The notes under the pieces were generated by a model. That model saw only the letters and a list, made by a program, of their open reading frames with translations, was not told the origin of the DNA and did no database searches. Shown here piece after piece: positions 35,260-37,982 of a stretch of DNA of 37,982 bases. A program made the translations under genes and the position numbers. The DNA is from Myxococcaceae bacterium. GTDB taxonomy: Bacteria > Myxococcota_A > Polyangia > Polyangiales > Ga0077539. Location: the NCBI GenBank assembly GCA_004297725.1, contig SCUS01000086.1, positions 1-37,982 on the forward strand. Reading direction: 5' to 3'. Every line of letters begins with the position of its first letter. Position 1 is the first letter of the stretch.

Positions 35260-36390
35260 TCAGAGCATGGGAGCGCCGGTGAGGCAGTGCACCCGGGTGA
35301 AGCGCACCCGGATGGCGCCGCGCTGGCCGCGGCCGACGGACACGCTGCGGGGGAAGGGTTCGAGCACGCTCTGCACGCGGTGGAGGGTGTGCCAGCGCTG
35401 GCCCGCCGGGGCCATCTGCCTCCGAGGGCCTTCGAGCACGGCGTCGCCGTAGGCCGTGGAGAGGGTGGCGTAGCAGGCGCGGCCGAAGGGCGATGCGAGG
35501 TGCTTGCCGAAGTGCTCGATGTCGGCGTGGATGCGGTCGACCGCGCGGCCCTCGAACATCACGTCGATGACGGCCTCGCCCGCGGGGAGGTAGAGGTCCT
35601 CGTGGCCGTTGGGGGCGACGGTGACCTGCGCGAGCCCGTGGTCGATGTCGAAGGTCAGCGGCGAGGTGGTGGGGTTGTCGAAGTACACCCGGCCGTGGAG
35701 GCCGAACCACATCGGGATCGCCAGCAGCGTCGCGACGATGGGCACCACGATGTAGCGCGCGTCGAGGGTGCGGCGCCTGCCTCGCGGGGTGACCACGGTG
35801 CGGTGCATCTCCCCGAGCTGGCGCATCCAGTGCTCGTTGGTGCCCGCGAGGCGCGTGGGGTTCTGGCCGACGTGGAAGGGGAGCATCCAGACGGCGTCGC
35901 GGGCGCCCGAGGTGGCGCCACGGTGGCGGGCGATGGGGGCAGTCGGCCAGAGCTTCGCGAGGAGCAGCAGCGCGCCGAGGGCGACCAGCGGGGTCGCGAC
36001 GAAGGTCACCGCCGCGGGCGCGTAGAGCCACACGAGAGAGAGCAGCAGCGGAAAGACCGCGGCCACGGCGAGCCCGAGGAAGCCCTGGAGCCTGCCCCGC
36101 CGGGCGCCCTCCTTCACGGCGACCTCGCAGGCGCGGCAGTACGGGATCTCCATCCGCCGGGTGTAGTGGGTGCGCCCGACGGTCACCGTGGCGCTGGCCG
36201 TGCGGTGGATCTCCACCGGGCCGAAGCAGCACGCGCACCGAGGAGGCAGCGGCGCTCCCGCGAAGGGGACCTCGGCCTCGAACCAGGTCTCCTCCGCGCC
36301 GACGGCTCCGGGCCCCGCGGGCGTGCGGTAGCCCCCGGCGAAGGGACCCGGCTGCGGCGGAAATCCACCCACGTTGTTGCCGAAGCTCAT
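35260..36390 (-). CDS. Membrane protein with N-terminal CxxC pair motif
   Basis: 376 residues from ATG 36390; the frame is open further upstream but that part overlaps the neighbouring gene. After a Gly/Pro-rich N-terminus, C52-A-C-C55 and C85-R-A-C88 form a zinc-ribbon-like set. Two adjacent membrane helices (about 103-147) and a third (213-231) follow. A soluble beta-rich domain ends the protein (YFDNPTTSPLTFDIDHGLAQVTVAPNGHEDLYLPAG.., DIEHFGKHLASPFGRACYATLS). I know no name for it. It sits between a YcaQ-like gene (32 nt) and DUF3820 (18 nt). Confidence 0.75.
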   Translation of the reverse strand: MSFGNNVGGFPPQPGPFAGGYRTPAGPGAVGAEETWFEAEVPFAGAPLPPRCACCFGPVEIHRTASATVTVGRTHYTRRMEIPYCRACEVAVKEGARRGRLQGFLGLAVAAVFPLLLSLVWLYAPAAVTFVATPLVALGALLLLAKLWPTAPIARHRGATSGARDAVWMLPFHVGQNPTRLAGTNEHWMRQLGEMHRTVVTPRGRRRTLDARYIVVPIVATLLAIPMWFGLHGRVYFDNPTTSPLTFDIDHGLAQVTVAPNGHEDLYLPAGEAVIDVMFEGRAVDRIHADIEHFGKHLASPFGRACYATLSTAYGDAVLEGPRRQMAPAGQRWHTLHRVQSVLEPFPRSVSVGRGQRGAIRVRFTRVHCLTGAPML

Positions 36391-36422
36391 GGGGTCATCT
36401 TTCCCGCGTCGGGTCGGTCCGG

Positions 36423-37673
36423 TCAACGGAGCGCGACCGTGCCGTCACGCCGCCACGCCGCGGAGAGCGCCCGCCCGATGCGGGTGCGGGGGAGCGTCAC
36501 CTCGTCGGTGTCGACGAAGCGGCGCCAGGCCTCCAGCGCGGCCCCAAGGTCGTCGACGAAGCCTTCGCTCTCCAGCGGGTCGAAGCCCTCCTCGAACCAC
36601 AGCCCCCGCACCGAGAGCCGCCGACGGGAGCGGTCGCGCGAGGGCTCGATGCGCCCCACCAGCCGGTCTCCCCAGAGCAGCGGCAGGGCGTAGTAGCCGA
36701 AGCGGCGGAGGTGCGCGGGGGTGTACACCTCCCAGCGGTAGTCGAAGCCGAAGAGGGAGCGCAGCAGCGCCCGGTCCCACACGAAGGGGTCGAGCGGCGC
36801 GAGCAGCGTGACGCCCCGCAGGGGGGCCTCTTCGTCGGCGCAGGCGTACAGCCGACCCCGCTCGGCGGAGAGCACGTAGCGCTCCCCCCGCACGCCCTCG
36901 ACCGCCACCGGGACCAGCGCCCCTTCCTCCACCAGCGAGCGCAGCGCCCGCGCGCGCACGTCGGAGCGGCCCAGGCCCGTGAAGAGTTCAGCGCCGCCCC
37001 CGGCGCCCATCAGCCCCACCGCGCGGTGGCGGCTGAGCAGCCGGGCGCGCTCGGCCTCCTCCTCGGGGAGCGCCGGGGAGAGCTCGGGGTGCAGCCGCTC
37101 GATGAGGTCGAAGACCCGGTGGTTGCCCTCGCGGCGGGCGATGCCGAGCTGCCCCGTCTCGAAGAGGGCCTCGGCCACGGCGCGTCCCTCGGAGGTGGGA
37201 GCCCAGTACCAGTCGACCGCCCCGGAGTGGGAGCGGGCCATCGCGCGGGTGCCCGTCGCCCCGGCCGATCTTACCTGGTGGAGTATGGTGTCGGCCACCG
37301 AGGCGCGCTTCGTGAGGATGCCCGAGGCGTGGCGGACGCGGGCCTTCGCCCAGGCGTGCTGGTGCGCGGGGAGGTCCTCGATGGGGACGATGTTGAGGGA
37401 TTTGTTCCAGAGCTCGATGAGCGAGCGGGTGCCGGGCGGGCCGTAGAGGTGCCGCTCGCACCAGCCGCGGGTGTATCCCGCGATGCGGGCGTGGAGCACC
37501 GCCTCGTGGTTGCGGGCGCCCGGCGCGTCGAGGGGGTCGAACTGCAGCGACCCGAAGAGCCTCGCCACGGTGAGCACCGAGGAGGCATCCGCGGGGAGCG
37601 ACCTCGGCGGCGCAAGAAGGTGCCGGCGGACGAGGAAGCGGCGGGCCTGGGCGGCGGAGATCAAGACGGGCAT
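36423..37673 (-). CDS. YcaQ-family winged-helix DNA glycosylase-like protein
   Basis: 416 residues, typical of the HTH_42/YcaQ family. N-terminal ISAAQARRFLVRRHLL, then the catalytic-type motif LQFD (Gln44-x-Asp46), the QxD form of the YcaQ branch rather than the QxQ of antibiotic-linked AlkZ. Also GARNHEAVLHARIAGYTR, LLAPLDPFVWDRALLRSLFGFDYRWEVYTP and RRFGYYALPLLWGDRLVGRIEP, all family hallmarks. E. coli YcaQ unhooks interstrand crosslinks and alkylated purines. No biosynthetic cluster is nearby, so general repair is more likely than self-resistance. First of three same-strand genes. Confidence 0.9.
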   Translation of the reverse strand: MPVLISAAQARRFLVRRHLLAPPRSLPADASSVLTVARLFGSLQFDPLDAPGARNHEAVLHARIAGYTRGWCERHLYGPPGTRSLIELWNKSLNIVPIEDLPAHQHAWAKARVRHASGILTKRASVADTILHQVRSAGATGTRAMARSHSGAVDWYWAPTSEGRAVAEALFETGQLGIARREGNHRVFDLIERLHPELSPALPEEEAERARLLSRHRAVGLMGAGGGAELFTGLGRSDVRARALRSLVEEGALVPVAVEGVRGERYVLSAERGRLYACADEEAPLRGVTLLAPLDPFVWDRALLRSLFGFDYRWEVYTPAHLRRFGYYALPLLWGDRLVGRIEPSRDRSRRRLSVRGLWFEEGFDPLESEGFVDDLGAALEAWRRFVDTDEVTLPRTRIGRALSAAWRRDGTVALR

Positions 37674-37828
37674 GACGGGATCGGTTCGGCACTCATCTCA
37701 CGAATCGCCTCTGGTTCAAGCCGACGTGCTGTGCCCGCGGGTTGGAAGGCCTGATTCTTCCCGGAATCTTCTCGACGTTGCGGGCCTTGGCGGGAGCGAT
37801 GGGGCGACCGACCACGCCCACGGACGAC

Positions 37829-37902
37829 GCCTCACCCGGAGCGAAGCGGAGGGGCGCGTCCACCAAGGCCAGCCCAACGCGGCCTCACCCGGAGCGAAGC
37901 GG
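37829..37902. repeat. 21-bp direct repeat, two copies
   Basis: GCCTCACCCGGAGCGAAGCG(G) occurs at 37829-37849 and 37882-37902. It shares the CTCACCC core with the foldback arm at 32983. Confidence 0.8.
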
Positions 37903-37948
37903 CTGTCCTCTGGTCTCATTTCTGACGGTGGGTGCGTTGGCTTCTGGG

Positions 37949-37982
37949 CCCCCTTCCCCGCTGCCGCGCGCCCTCCCCCCGC
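37949..37982. repeat. Partial copy of the foldback arm at the window edge
   Basis: The terminal bases match the core of the 76-bp arm (GCCCCCT..CGCTGCCGCGCGCCCTC) with small changes. The rest lies outside the window. Confidence 0.6.

Larger units (their letters stand above)
37674..37982. other. Non-coding right end with short repeats
   Basis: I see no credible gene here. The segment holds the upstream region of the YcaQ-like gene, two copies of a 21-bp direct repeat and a partial copy of the foldback arm at the edge. Confidence 0.6.

Noticed and set aside
36423..37673. Self-resistance glycosylase of an antibiotic cluster (AlkZ-like)
   Set aside because: The motif is QxD (YcaQ type) and no biosynthetic genes are in the window.

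Overview
The window is very GC-rich, densely coded DNA from a bacterium. I place it in the Myxococcota, most likely a Polyangia / Sandaracinus-type lineage; the lineage is inference. The clues are a C-terminal MYXO-CTERM-like anchor, DUF4388, giant Cys-repeat lipoproteins with NGCE..NCGxCG modules, many Asp/Pro/Val-linked surface lipoproteins, a Pkn-type Ser/Thr kinase next to a TPR/PEGA-like protein, and a MopE-type metal-binding motif. I see no phage, IS element, CRISPR array, rRNA or biosynthetic cluster.

Layout. 1-2685 (minus): start of a Cys-repeat lipoprotein that runs off the left edge. 2799-4181 (plus): OmpA-family protein, overlapping tail-to-tail with an atypical NAD kinase that forms an operon with a Nudix hydrolase. 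5803-7773 (minus): rplM-rpsI-argC. 7964-9980 (plus): exopolysaccharide-type genes, a phosphoglycosyl transferase and a degenerate tyrosine-kinase-like ATPase. 10002-13510 (minus): DUF4388/J-like/TPR protein, two small hypotheticals, and a CysQ/IMPase phosphatase. 13640-14275: DUF2135 lipoprotein. 14285-15463 (minus): Rsm22-like methyltransferase. 15542-16685 (plus): ccmC-ccmD mini-operon with a 43-residue membrane protein. 16727-17491 (minus): a Fic-fold protein that lacks the catalytic His. 17687-17759: tRNA-Ala(CGC) with promoter and hairpin. 17919-20976: glutaryl-CoA dehydrogenase and TypA/BipA. 21053-34997: a surface-protein region holding four large or medium lipoproteins, a helicase, a Ser/Thr kinase-TPR/PEGA pair and a collagen-like exported protein. 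35011-37673 (minus): DUF3820 protein, Cys-motif membrane protein and a YcaQ-family DNA glycosylase-like protein. The last 300 bases hold short repeats.

Themes. (1) At least ten transcription-unit-leading genes have a -10-like hexamer only 6-11 nt before the start codon, which predicts leaderless or near-leaderless mRNAs. (2) Three proteins keep a well-known fold but lose its signature catalytic residues: the Fic protein, the BY-kinase-like protein and the J-domain-like region. (3) Envelope lipoproteins share an Asp-Val-Pro / Asp-Ala-Gly linker placed next to the membrane anchor. (4) Convergent genes are packed tail to tail (7-22 nt gaps, or an 89-bp overlap). The exceptions carry large hairpins or a 190-bp foldback element.
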